Positions 53,623 through 64,000 of a stretch of 64,000 nt of DNA are shown here, piece by piece. The translations under genes and the position numbers were made by a program. Numbering within the stretch: position 1 is the first letter of the stretch; every line of letters begins with the position of its first letter. Below the pieces are notes generated by a model. It was not told the origin of the DNA and ran no database searches. It was given only the letters and a program-made list of their open reading frames with translations. The DNA is from Lithodes maja (lineage: Eukaryota; Arthropoda; Malacostraca; Decapoda; Lithodidae): NCBI GenBank assembly GCA_037953745.1, contig JBAKBP010007396.1, positions 36,405-100,404 on the forward strand. Reading direction: 5' to 3'.

Positions 53623-53704
53623 TTACAAAGGATTGGTCCGTTTGGGGACATTTTGTGTATGGCCACCCTCGTAAAGGGGAGTAAGGCTTCCGGCAAGATT
53701 ATAG
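53623..53704 (+). mobile_element. SINE-R, right part and 3' end
   Basis: Resumes after the Harbinger: ACATTTTGTGTATGGCCACC..TAAAGGGGAGTAAGG..GGCAAG. It abuts IG-2. Confidence 0.75.
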
Positions 53705-54231
53705 GTTTGATTCCCAAAGGGAAGTAGAGAAAACCTAATATTTAGTAGGGGCCCCGGAATCATTGACGATGTTGCCTATTAATATAATGGTCTCCATTCA
53801 ACATCCACGTCAGTCGTTTGAATCAACCGCTGCGAGGAAGAATAAGAGTCCTCCTCATAAGTGCAACGCTATTTCTTTTATGGAATCATCACAGATCGGG
53901 TATCCACTACGAAAAAACTTCGTAAAAAATAAGAGCACTAAAAAAAGGGAAAAGAATTCCAATCTTAACACTGTTAATCACAAGCTTCCCACATTCGGTG
54001 GATTTTCTTGCGTTGTGGCTTCTTGCCGCCTCTCGCCAAGCGCAACGATTCGGCCTTCAATGATATAGCAAGATAACTAAAAAATATCAACGAATGGGAA
54101 GGGGATGGCTGGGAGGGACGTCTTCGTCAATGATTCCGGGGCCCCTACTAAATATTAGGTTTTCTCTACTTCCCTTTGGGAATCAAACTTATAATTTAAT
54201 AGTGGCCCCTCCATCATTGACGATTTTGCCT
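53705..54231 (-). repeat. IG-2 right terminus: inverted arms around terminal repeat
   Basis: Arm 53705-53771 and arm 54125-54196 are inverses of each other and flank the terminal repeat (53780-54058, inverse of 61748-62012). Compared with IG-1 the arms carry other bases (CCCAAAGGG for CCCGGAGGG; AGTAGAGAAAA for AGTAATGAAAA), and both arms of IG-2 share them. Confidence 0.7.
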
Positions 54232-54741
54232 GAATTCTAAGACTGGAGGGGGACAATCGTAGTATTAAAAAGTCCTCATAACCGTATGGTTAAGTCAAGA
54301 AACCTCATAACAGAAAAGCTATTTGTATATGTAGTTGTGCTTACAACATAGTTAAAAATTATTGAAAGAGTGAGAGCAGGGCGTTGCTTCAAAGAAGCCT
54401 GCTCCAACAACAGAGTCCTCCTTCTTGAGGTGTTTGTTGTATTGGGTGAGAGTTCACAGCTTAACTCTTCATTCCCTTGGGCCAGATCCTTATGCTGAGC
54501 TCAGCTCGGTTCCCGGCGTAGTCATATTGACAATTATCAAGCCTACTGAAACTAGTGTAGCTAGCCAGGAACATACCTGAAAATAATATACACTGTAGGG
54601 CAAATAATTCTTTATTATTCATAAAAACAACCCAAGTTGGGTAGTTTAGAATGAAAATATTTACAGAGTCCCTTCGGACCTATTGTAATATAGTGCAACT
54701 AGTTTGGAAACATAAAACTTTCTTTTATTAATCATCATAAA

Positions 54742-54953
54742 ACCTAAGTTTAAATTAAGCAGTTTCTCAATCGAGCAAACTGAGTTTTTATCTCAATTTT
54801 GGGCATAGCCTGGTGTAAACAGCATCCAGGTTTGACCCTTAAACTTAAACATCTTGAGTTTAATTTGAAGCAATCAAGCAACCTGAGCTTCTAAGCTCAT
54901 AACTCATTTTGGGCACAGCCTGGCGTAAACTGCATCCAGGCTTGTCCCTAAAC
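54742..54953. repeat. Two tandem units of about 106 bp in IG-2
   Basis: Each unit has AGTTTAA.TT..AGCA, then ATTTTGGGCA.AGCCTGG.G, TAAAC.GCATCCAGG.TTG and CCCTTAAAC or CCCTAAAC. Confidence 0.75.
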
Positions 54954-55364
54954 CTATTTGTAATCCTGTATCAGGGAGAGTTCTACTCAAGTACTGGGAT
55001 CCACATATCCCCCCCCCCCCCTTTTTCTTTAAAGCCTTTCCGGGCGTAACTATCACAGTACATAACACGAGGAATACAAGAACAACAATTTTATTTTATT
55101 TGTTTTAAATGGTTTGTAGAAAAAACATGGGGAAGTAACTTTTGCCATGACAAGCTGTCTTGATGGCCCTTCCTTCGTTTAGTAGCGAGCCCCGCTTTTT
55201 CGGCGAGGATCAGCGAGTAACTGAGTTAGGCGACTAGGACCTATAGTCCTGTGTAGCCTTTATAATCCCGATTAGGCGGGTAACTAGGCATACACTCAGG
55301 GAACCGGAGCCGGAGGCCCTGACAGGCTCCCGCCGTGATCCCCGCCCTTATCGGAGTGCCTTAA

Positions 55365-55543
55365 CCGGCACATAGACCTGGTGGAAGGTTGAACTTTTAT
55401 CTAAAACATAATTTAGCCTACTCGGCACCTGAACATTATGGTGAAGGTTGAACTTAATTCGAAAACCTACTAAATCGTATATCCCAACCGGCACCTAGAC
55501 CTTATGGTGAAGGTTGATCTTAACCCTAAAACATCATATACAC
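55365..55543. repeat. Three tandem units of about 56-66 bp in IG-2
   Basis: Units begin CCGGCACATAGACCTGG (55365), CTCGGCACCTGAACATTATG (55421) and CCGGCACCTAGACCTTATG (55488). Each continues GTGAAGGTTGAACTT..AAAAC.TA. Confidence 0.8.
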
Positions 55544-56611
55544 CTGGGGCCAGAGAAGTCTCGGGGACAGCGCGGCTAGTCACGTAAGCGAGTAATGATC
55601 TGGCTAAATGCAGGGTATTGGACGGCGTGTCCTGAGGGTTTTGAACGTTAAAAAGGATGGGGTATAGAGAACTAAAATTGTCTCGTGACTAACCGGGCCG
55701 AAAAAAGGGTCGGTGAGTCCTGATCATTAGCCGCCGGGATTGCAGGTACCACTGCATCCGTAAGATCAGTGTGGAATGCCAACAGCAAATGAGTGCAAAT
55801 TTGATTCTATATGACAGATAAAGTAGACCAGTGTCCTGAAGGGCTCTGTTTGCTGGAACCTCCAACTAGGTTGAAATAAGAGATCCCGGCCGGTAGTTTT
55901 GAAATTTTTTGACTTGCCGCTGAGCCGACTTTGACCCTAGGAAACATCTTCCGCTAGGTTAAGTATAGAAAGACGGACCCAGGTCCAGAGAAAAAAGGAC
56001 CCGCCGGGGTGATCGCCTATCCCCAACAGCGGGGTGCGATTTGTAAAGTGACCGCCGGCAGTGAGCCTAGGACTGGCATGGCTAAGGAAAAAATGATGTG
56101 TTAAACCTTAGTGATCATATCGAGGGGGGCCTGTTAGGGGACCGATATGTCAGCGTGGGTGAGAACTTTTCACCCCGATAATGAAGAGTCAGTACATTCA
56201 TTGAAAGGAGGCAAGCTGGCGGAACGGGTGCCGCCGGCTATCATTTGTTCAATGAAAAGTGATATATATATATGCTCCAGATGCGGTTCCGCCAGGGTTG
56301 TTTAATGGTTTGTTTGCAGAACCGACCCCGTATGGCGGCCGTAGTCCACGTCCCTGTATAATGAGTCAGTCACCTTATCCCTTATGCAGAGGGAGGTTAT
56401 CGGTCTGTTATGCACGCCATGTGAGGGAAAGTCGCTTGACTTTTGGCCGGGCGTGCTTATGTGTGGACCGGTTCCGGTCAGTCGGACCGAAGTTATTGGG
56501 GGGGGGGGGGGGGGGGGGCGCTGCCCCTTCCCAGGAGAACTTAACACTTGGTTGAACCTCAAAAAAACCTATTGCGCTAGCATGGCCGAGGGAGGGAGGA
56601 AGACTCAGGGA

Positions 56612-57441
56612 GGACTGGAGTATCATGGATAATCTAGTTTCCTTTAATGCACAGAAAACCAAGTACATTAAATTTTCTAACCGACAGAATCTCACTGACT
56701 CCCATATATTTTTGAATTATGTAAATATTCCCACTTCCCCTAGTATTGATCGTCTCGGTGTAACATTAACCAATAACTTGAGCTGGACACATTATGTTAG
56801 AAGCATTGCTAAGAATGCCTCTAAAAAACTGGGACTCCTGTACAGAGTTTGAGAATTCTTCACTGACTAGCAGTTGGCCGTAATATATAAAAGTCATGTG
56901 CGTTCTCAGATGGATTACTGTTCACCTCTGTGGAGTGGAAGTGGAGTGGTTGCATTGAGGCAGTTGGACAAAATTCAAAATAAAGCTATTAGGTTAATCA
57001 ATAACCCTGCAATCACAAAGGACCTTCCTACATTATCCTTACGAAGAAACGTTGCATCCCTTGCATTATTCTACGGATATTTTCACAGCAATTGTTCCAA
57101 AGAACTAGCTTCAATTGTGCCGCCTCTCCACATCTTTCCCCGTAGAACTAGGGCAGCTGAGAGTGCCCATGAATTTACACTTTCTCCTCCACAATGCATA
57201 ACTTCTGCTTATCAAAATTCATTTATCCCCAGAACTACTACTCTTTGGAATTCACTTCCCTCGAGTTGCTTTCCACAAACTTACAATCTACAACAGTTTA
57301 AATCCAGTTGTTACAAACATTTTATGAATGGAGGATGCCTTTAGGCACATGGACCTTTTTGTTTTATCTGTGTTTTTCCTTCCTCCGTTCATTGTCTTAA
57401 AAAAAAAAAAAAAATAAAAAAAAAAAAATAAAAAAAAAAAA
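56612..57441 (+). pseudogene. Jockey-like LINE, C-terminal end, A-rich tail
   Basis: Reads MDNLVSFNAQKTKYIKFS, DRLGVTLTNNLSWTHYV, a break at 56850-56873, then VIYKSHVRSQMDYCSPLWSG, RRNVASLALFYGYFHSNC and LWNSLPSSCFPQTYNLQQF, stop at 57344. A tail with (A)n and AAAT interruptions runs 57398-57441. Related to but distinct from JK-1. Confidence 0.8.
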
Positions 57442-57506
57442 ATAGTTAATGTGATTTTTAACCATCAGAGCCAGAGGTGAATCCGTCCGCCTGCCGCCAG
57501 GGAGAG

Positions 57507-60257
57507 CTAACGGTATTTTTTGTTCTTCAAGTGCAACATTACCCGAACATCACGTTCCGTCTGCTCATCTATTACTCTCGCAGTTAAGACAGGGGAGAAC
57601 AATATTCTGTAGTAAGCATTCATTGGTAATGTCCGAGCCATACCGAGTCCGAGGAGCTGACGTGACAGGACTGCCTCAAACAGGGCTGTTCGGATTTCCG
57701 TGAGAGTTCTAGCCGGGGCTGGGAGTAGGTACTGTTGGAAAACTTTAACTAATTCCTGGGTTCGTAGAGAGGGATTCGGCAAAGGTTGAGCAATAGCTTG
57801 GGCCGTGTCTCTCGTTAACAGAAAGCTAATAAAGGCTCTGTGGGCCTTATCTCTGACCAAAAATTCGCATTGAAGTTCAATAGGTTCAGGAGTAATGAGT
57901 GGCAGGGGAAAATCCGCCGCCGTCAATTGAGGGGGTATGAGAACATTACAAACAGAGAACGGAACTCCGCCCGGTCATTTTGCTAGCCAGTCAAACTCGG
58001 TAATGGGGGGAGGGGGAATTGGTGACAAGGCATTGGATGTAACATCTATAGCAAATTGTTGCAGTTCCTGCTCCCACGTTGTCCACGGCCCATCGCCCAC
58101 CTCACTCAGATTCAACTCCCTTTGGTCTCTATGAGGACCACATCTATGAAACTTAAGAGAAGGCTCCTGCCGAGTAGGCAGAGGACGACAGCCAGTAGGG
58201 CCACATCGCTTATTACAATCAAGGCAAATGGGAGTGGCTGGGTGAGAAGGATCCTGGACCGGGGAATCTGCCGGAAGAGGAACCAGCTGACATGGGTCAT
58301 ACACAAAATATTGAAAATTTTCCGGGTCAGGTTTAGCATATATAGGAACCTTTAAGACTGTACCATTAGCGTCTTTTGCCCTAAAGACCTGTTTACGGTT
58401 TACTTCAATAGCCCACTCCACCGGCACCGGGACTTCCCCTTGTATTAATTTATGCCCCTTACCCTGTGTTACTGCCGTAACCGGAAGCCCAGAGCCTGCC
58501 TGGCGCTTTAACTATTTGAGATTTTAACGGGACACCCGGCTGGGCCAGTGGGGCCCCGGGGCGAGAACTGGGAGCAGAAGAGGGACCCGCCAAGTTACTT
58601 GCCATATGGTTTCTGTCTATTGGGGGTGATAAGCAAAGTTGGGTATCATCAGAACTAGTCAAACTTAGGTGCTCTTGGCTATGACTTGACTCAGAGTCCA
58701 GCCTAATCCAGGGTTGTCTAAGGCCAGGAGGCACAATTACCCAAGGTTCCGCCGGAAGTTCCTGTTTGGGATGACCGGCGGAAGGGGGAGTTATATTGTG
58801 GGACTTGAACCCACCCATGAACTCCAGGTCTCCTAAGCCTAGGAGTTGCGTCGAGGGCCGGCCTAATGGGTCTGACAACGAACTTTGGGGAACTGTTACG
58901 GCCTGCGGTTGCAACTCTTGCCCCGCAGGTCGAGGACGAATTGGTTCGTTTAATGGTGGGCCCGTGGGCTGCGGGTAGTCAATGGGACGGGACGTTGCTG
59001 GCCCGGCGGAGGGACTGCTAGAGAGGGAATGCCGACATTAACCTGAGAGGGGGGCCTAGCTATATTGTGAAGTGGTCCCTGTGCCGGAGGAAGGGTTTGA
59101 CCCTGATTAATGGCACACTGGTTTATTACTTGTCGTGACAATTCATTTAGTTGTACAGATGTCAACTGTGCAGTAGTGGATTGTGTCTGAGGCCTATCAT
59201 GTTGGTCTGCTTGTATCAGAGTGGCAGCCCGTGTGATAGGTGCCACTTGTGTCTTATTAGTGGTCATCAGCGACATACTGCTACTAGCCATAGCCGGGTG
59301 GGGCGCACCGCAAGCCGGTGACTTCTGGTCACGTGGCTGGGGTGTTTATGGGTTGTTCGCATTCTGCGAACCTATATCTTTGAGGGCGGCTGTTAAGCCG
59401 GGCTGGTCCTTGGAAGGAGCCAGGGTTGTCGCGTGAGACCTGATGGTCGTAACCGCGTCTGATGTACGTACACCCGGAGACTGAGTAGGGTTATGAGCCC
59501 TGACTTGGTGAGCCTGCTTATGTGACAAAATTAACTGAGAACCTTGAATCCTAACGTGTACAGATTGTCTTAGTCTAGTGGCAAGATGAGGTGGGTCGGC
59601 GTCTGGCTCAGGGAGACCGGGACTAACCCCCTGCGTCTCTGAGGAGGTCGCCGGACCCACTTCTGGTGATCCCGTGGGATTCACTTTTACAGAACTGGGA
59701 GTTTCATTAGCCAGTAACACACGTCGTGGTGGGCTTGAGAGCCGTCGGATCTTGTCAGGCAGGTATTCCGTACTGTCCATGCGCCTCAGGTTGCCCGCCG
59801 GGGGAGCCGGTTGGGTAAGGTCGGGGCGGTCCGGTGATATCAAGCGGCTTCTCTTTGTTGGGGGAGAGGAGCTCTGATCGGATGTCATGGAGGACGTAGG
59901 GGACCCAATGGTCAACAAGGGTATGGGGGAGTTCTGTGACTGGTGAGCTATATGATCATCAAAAGAGTAAAGCTGAACAACCCTTAAAAGTTCCGGGTTA
60001 TCACATGATAGTTCTTTGTTTGCTACTTGAAAAGCATAGGTTTTAAATTTAGTCTTTACTTCAATGAGCGTGAGTAAACATGACAAATCTTGGCCCGCCA
60101 GCCATTCTGCAAACAAATCGGAACAAACTGAACACGTACGAGATGCCCATACGAAAGAGGTTTTGTTTAAACACTGAACACACCTTATACATTTGTTATG
60201 GGCCGGGATTGGAAGCAAAATACACGAGGGGGTCGAGCATACTGTAAATAAGGGTAT
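57507..60257 (-). pseudogene. IG-2 gag-like protein, unrecognised family
   Basis: Counterpart of 27487-30603. The start codon equivalent is ATA (60255-60257), so the initiator is lost. It goes on IPLFTVCSTPSCILLPIPAH, CIRCVQCLNKTSF, CSVCSDLFAEWLAGQDLSC and LLRVVQLYSFDD. The Pro/Ser-rich middle follows with SETQGVSPGLPEPDADPP. A TAA at about 59346 is followed in the same frame by MASSSMSLMTTNKTQ. Two frameshifts lie between 58950 and 58427. The C-terminal part has FQYFVYDPCQLVPLP, ICLDCNKRCGPTGC (a second cysteine cluster not seen in IG-1), LNLSEVGDGPWTTWEQELQQ, FAIDVTSN, a TGA at 57973, then PIELQCEFLVRDKAHRAF, VFQQYLLPAPARTLTE and ARVIDEQTERDVRVML. About 900 codons. Function unknown; a capsid/nucleic-acid-binding role is inference. 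Confidence 0.6.
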
Positions 60258-61747
60258 GATGCAGAAGCTCCTCTCCCCGGCGGGAACGGCGCGGTATCGG
60301 CCTGTCCTGGGTGTCCACCTGGAAGAAAAATGTCCAGGAATCAGTGCTCATGGACAAAAAGGGAGAGTCTCACTTATCCTAACCTCCTGGCGTAATAAGA
60401 ATAGGAGGCCACGGCCTCCCCTTTCTTAGCACTCCTAAGAGGGCGTGAAGATCCTCCTCCCACGCCCCTTGGGTAACATGAGGAGGGGATACTGTCAACT
60501 GAGGGCCCCTGCGATGGCGTATGCCGTAGCGCAGGGAGCCCTTTAACGGCGGGCCGCTGTGTGCTCTGTAAAACACAAGCAGTCCCTGATTAGTTTACCT
60601 ACTGAGCCGCCGGCAAGGCGAGATAAACTTAATTTTTTAAGGTAAGCGTGCTAATCGATGGACACACGTGCGGTGTCCGCCGGGGTCTAATACCCGCCGG
60701 CACGGCGGGGTAAACGACCGTAATATTCCCCCTTCAATAACTGACCAGGCCGAAGACCGGGGAGGGGGCCCCTGACAGTGGGTAATCGTAAACTAAAAAC
60801 ATGACCCGCCGGAGGACTCGTAGCTCTCGTAACCGCCGGAAGGCGGGGCCAAGGTCCGAGGGGTTGAAAAGCACTACCAGATCTACAACGATGTCCGCCG
60901 GATTCCGGAGGAACCAGGGACCAGGGGTTAGTGGCGATGCCACACCCACTGACGCAAAGCCCCGACGAGGAAGATCTGAGCTCGTGAACACGCCGGAACG
61001 GCGGGCCGACCAATGGTTAAAAGCACAGGCCGGTGAGCCCAGCAAAGTGAGGGGGGGGGGGGGGAAACCCGAGCAAGGCACTGCTGAGAGGAAACACACC
61101 CGAACGCACTCACTCCCATGCTAGGAACGCGTTGCCGGACTCCCGGCAAGTGGCACACTAACCACCGGGAGACCAACAACTCACAGAGGACATGATAATG
61201 ATAAAAAACAATCATATTAATAATAACACACCCCTAGAACTAGATACCCTATCAGCTTATCCGGGAAAAAAGCACAGGCCACACGAAGAAATCAGAACCT
61301 TGCCACAAGGCGAAGAGAAAAAAAACCCACGAGGGGCCTCTCCTCAGGCTCCAAAGCCGGAGGATGCCCCAACCACGTGGGGCGACCAACCCTGGCGCGT
61401 CTGCAACAAAGACAGGATCCGTAGACCCTCAAGCCGTCCCTAGGAACAGCAAGAAACTTAAAGGAAAGCCTCCTAACTAAGTCAAAAAGCAAAAACTAAG
61501 GCGCCTAGCAACAATGAAAAAACACCACGAGGGGTGGCAAAAATTGAACACAAGGAGAAGCGCCTATCGTACCCTAATTTTATCACTTCCTGCGGGCCAA
61601 ATATAACACAACCCGTGCTAGCTAGTCTAAACCCTGCTCACTATCTCCCAAATATATACAAATGAGCAAAGACTCACTAGAGGAGAGCGAGCGTCGAATG
61701 AAGCCGGAGCGCGGGGGCACTGGTGTTGACGTTAGGCCCGCGAGGAA
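60258..61747 (-). other. IG-2 leader, non-coding, rich in CCGCCGG hairpins
   Basis: No gene. Repeated short inverted units such as CCGCCGGAAGGCGGGG (60831), CCCGCCGGCACGGCGGGG (60691) and CGCCGGAACGGCGGG (60992). G-tract at 61051-61064 corresponds to the C-tract of the IG-1 leader. Confidence 0.5.
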
Positions 61748-62012
61748 GAGAAGGCCGAATCGTTGCGCTTGGCGAGAGGCGGCAAGAAAATCCACCGAAT
61801 GTGGGAAGCTTGTGATTAACAGTGTTAAGATGGGAATTCTTTTCCCTTTTTTTGGTTCTCTTATTTTTTACAAAGTTTTTTCGTAGTGGGTACCCGATCT
61901 GTGACGATTCCATAAGAGAAATAGCGTTGCACTTATGAAGATGACTCTTATTCTTCCTCGCGGCGGTTGATTCAAACGACTGACGTGGATGTTGAATGGA
62001 GACTATTATATT
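61748..62012 (-). repeat. Left inverted terminal repeat of IG-2
   Basis: Inverse of 53780-54058 with a short deletion near 61785. Shared words: CGATTCGGCC, CCCACATTCGGTGGATTTTC, CACTACGAAAAAAC, CATTCAACATCCACGTCAGT. Confidence 0.8.
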
Positions 62013-63205
62013 AATTAAAATGTAAAACTTGCAAACTAAACAAACCAAAATTGGGACAAGGACAATATAAAGTCAAATTAAATTATCAAAATCGCTATGT
62101 GGAAACAACGCTTACTAAAATGAAAATTATTAAATAAAAGAACACAATCCACCACATAGGGTGTACATTACTACATGAGCAAGTTAATCTGTTTCCCAAG
62201 CAAACTAATCGCACATATAACAACGCTCTATCGTCACGTTAAAGGAAGTAGTCAAGTTTGGGAAGTCCGGGACGTTCTGGCAAATTTGACTAAACTCTGC
62301 ATGAATAAAGAAACTACATGTTAAATGTCAAAATATTATTTAAAATCAAATTTGCAACATGACAAGACATTTACAATAGTACAAAATACAAATATTGATA
62401 AGATACTATACTATTACAAAATAATATATAAAATACAGTACAGCACTCACTAACGATAGCGCTATCGGGTAGGTACCTGTAAGCATAGCATGCCTCAAGT
62501 GACCCCTATCAATAACTACCCTACAAATAACCTACATTTATAGCACAAATAAACTAAGGAAATCGCAAAAGTAAGCAATTGATACTATCGACAATGAATA
62601 CATATAATATAAAGACAAATACTGTAATTGCAAAATATGTAGTAAGAACAGATTTAAACAAAGAGTACTCTTTTAACAAGAACAATAAATTTAAAAAATC
62701 ATCAATATTAATATTAATAATAGAAAAAGAAAAAGATAAACAATAAATACAGACAAAAAACAATAAATACAAACAAAGTAAGCAGAGGTTATACAAGAAA
62801 CTTCAAGTTAAAAATGTTTGATTAAAATTATTGATGTCAAATTTTAGAATACAGTCACAATAATTGACCCTAATAAGATTAAATTTATGGAACAATTTAC
62901 TTGCCTCAAAACCTCTGTCCACTAAGAGTCTGTATAGTAACCTAGCTCTAGCCCAAAAGTCATCTACTTTAGTGCAGATTTTACAAAATCTTATTAATTG
63001 GGAATAAAAACAATTATAAGTTATTTTACTATCGATATTACTACTAGGGAAAGGAAAGTTTATTACGTTAAAATTAAAATCATCAACTTTGTGATATACT
63101 TTAAGTATGCACTGTTCATTAACAATCTCTATATTTATATCAAGAAAATTTTCAACTTTATAATTTACGTTACATTGTGTGAGGGGAATAGAATTAGGGT
63201 AAATA
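62013..63205 (-). mobile_element. Penelope-like element, 5' truncated, inserted in IG-2 terminal repeat
   Basis: Lies between IG-2 left repeat sequence (ends TATATTAAT) and its continuation at 63206. Contains the end of a reverse transcriptase-like gene (62803-63208) and a 790-base 3' part whose last 300 bases are the tail seen at 17.6, 19.5, 21.1 and 24.2 kb. TAAT at both junctions may be the duplication. Confidence 0.55.
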
Positions 63206-63208
63206 AGT
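62803..63208 (-). pseudogene. C-terminal part of a Penelope-like reverse transcriptase
   Basis: An open frame of about 134 codons without a start: YPNSIPLTQCNVNYKVENFL then DINIEIVNEQCILKVYHK, VDDFNFNVINFPFPSSNI, YNCFYSQLIRFCKICTK, DDFWARARLLYRLLVDRGFE and ending NFNQTFLT before TGA (62803-62805). The pattern FLDI.I.......VY.K.DDFNF.V.NFP...SNI...Y...YSQLIRF..IC resembles the thumb region of a class of invertebrate reverse transcriptases that I place, with some doubt, in the Penelope group. Confidence 0.5.
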
Positions 63209-63446
63209 AATAGGTAACATCGTCAATGATGGAATAGGTAACATCGTCACTATTAAATAGATAGGCAACCGCGCCCCCAAACTGAACCCCCAGGCAGACC
63301 ACAACCACCCAGGGGCACTACATATGATAGGGTTATCTTGGGTCAGGTGGTGTTAAGGCATCTTGGGAGAGGCTGCACTACTTGGTGTGGGCATCATGCA
63401 TTGGCTATATAACTACAAAAAAAAAAATATATATATATATATATAT

Positions 63447-64000
63447 TGTTACGATCCTACAATGCTGAACCCAAGAGATTAAAATTCAAGCAAGGGCAAC
63501 TAGCATGCTGTTGCGTTTCAGAAGGCCAAAAGGGTAAATGTCTCAGATAATCACAAATTAATGAAGAAGGATGATATTAAACACTTCTAATTTTCGTAGT
63601 AATTATAATTACTAATAACTAGGGAAACGAACAGGTTGATAAGCAAGATGATTCAGTTAATCACGGCAAAGAATGGTAATGGGCTAAGCGCCGAGTGAAG
63701 GCCTCGAGTAAATGCACTCGTTACAAGGAATGAACACTACACAAAAAGAACAGTTAATCAACACCTAGCACACTGAACAGCAAACTGAATCACACTCAAT
63801 CACAGACCAATATATGATACCATGTAGTATCACCAGTTAACACGCTAGGAGAACGTGTGCACTCTAGAACACTAATCAGTGTTCGTTATACACCACACAA
63901 CACCATATGAAACTCAGAGCTCCTCACAACACTAGGGCTCGTTACACATACACAATAATACACCAATGCTGTCTCATCTCCCCTTCAAAGGACAAAACAG
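63447..64000. repeat. Possible LTR, cut by window edge
   Basis: After an (AT)n run, TGTTACGATCC is a start typical of gypsy-type LTRs. What follows is non-coding AT-rich DNA with no second copy in the window. It cannot be confirmed here. Confidence 0.25.

Larger units (their letters stand above)
54232..56611 (-). other. IG-2 non-coding region with tandem repeats
   Basis: No gene in any frame. Contains two tandem arrays (listed separately), C14 (55009-55022) and G-tract (56498-56518) homopolymers, and many CCGCCGG / CCGGCGG words. Equivalent to 31421-34188 of IG-1 but with little obvious similarity. Confidence 0.5.
53705..63260 (-). mobile_element. IG-2: second copy of the gag-only inverted-repeat element
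   Basis: Same plan as IG-1, reversed: terminus 53705-54231, non-coding 54232-57500 (with a jockey-like insertion 56612-57441), gag-like gene 60257-57507, leader, left terminal repeat 61748-62012. The extreme left end is displaced to 63215-63260 by a Penelope-like insertion (ATCGTCAATGATGG, CACTATTAAAT). Net length about 7.5 kb. The protein and DNA differ too much from IG-1 for a recent duplication, yet the same genes are missing, which argues that the pol-less form is a family and not one damaged copy. Confidence 0.7.

Noticed and set aside
53705..63260. IG-2 as a recent duplicate of IG-1
   Set aside because: Proteins differ by roughly 40% in conserved parts and the non-coding halves barely align; separate old insertions.

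Overview
This window is eukaryotic, intron-bearing and repeat-dominated DNA, most likely from an arthropod and probably a decapod crustacean. The basis is the mix of repeat families: RTE-, L2/CR1- and jockey/I-type LINEs, DIRS-type tyrosine-recombinase retrotransposons, a Penelope-like tail family, PIF/Harbinger, hAT and TTAA-flanked MITEs, together with an L2 tail built of AATTAGGTAAAT units. The species assignment is inference. There is no operon structure and no sign of bacterial gene organisation. Almost every long reading frame belongs to a transposable element, and most are broken. The only host-gene candidate is a small spliced exon at 15225-15383, plus weaker exon-like sequence near 17.2-17.5 kb.

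Layout. 1-1859 holds the end of a DIRS-type pol (RNase H, then tyrosine recombinase), followed at 2294-2817 by a pair of inverted 78-bp arms around a 333-bp spacer that looks like the 3' terminus of a DIRS element. 2868-6206 is an RTE-type LINE. 6815-13165 is one RTE-B copy (minus strand) split by an L2 element, itself split by a jockey-like element, and split again by a second L2 on the plus strand. 13.3-19.4 kb is quieter: a fold-back MITE, the candidate exon, and a hAT element with a clean 8-bp target duplication. 19.4-25.5 kb is a SINE/MITE/Penelope-tail patchwork. It includes an 815-bp TRIM (two 284-bp LTRs, 4-bp target duplication) whose LTR carries a tRNA-Val-like A/B-box sequence.

25.9-34.7 kb and 53.7-63.3 kb are two divergent copies, in opposite orientation, of an unusual element (called IG here). 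Each has inverted terminal repeats, one long gag-like protein with an N-terminal cysteine cluster, about 2.5-3 kb of non-coding DNA, and a terminus of two inverted arms around the terminal repeat. No reverse transcriptase or recombinase is visible in either copy. The ends have the same plan as the DIRS terminus at 2.3-2.8 kb, so I infer a gag-only, pol-less DIRS-related family. Between the two copies lie two near-identical 7.1-kb LINEs (LINE-K, 35569-42703 and 45686-52859) of the I/jockey group with ORF1 (zinc knuckles) and ORF2 (endonuclease, reverse transcriptase, RNase H).

The second LINE-K copy sits inside an L2-type LINE. That LINE sits inside a PIF/Harbinger element (43532-53622, TTA duplication), which itself interrupts a SINE. 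The nesting gives a relative time order for activity: SINE-R and RTE oldest, Harbinger and L2 intermediate, LINE-K, jockey-like and TRIM elements youngest. The window ends in what may be the start of an LTR.
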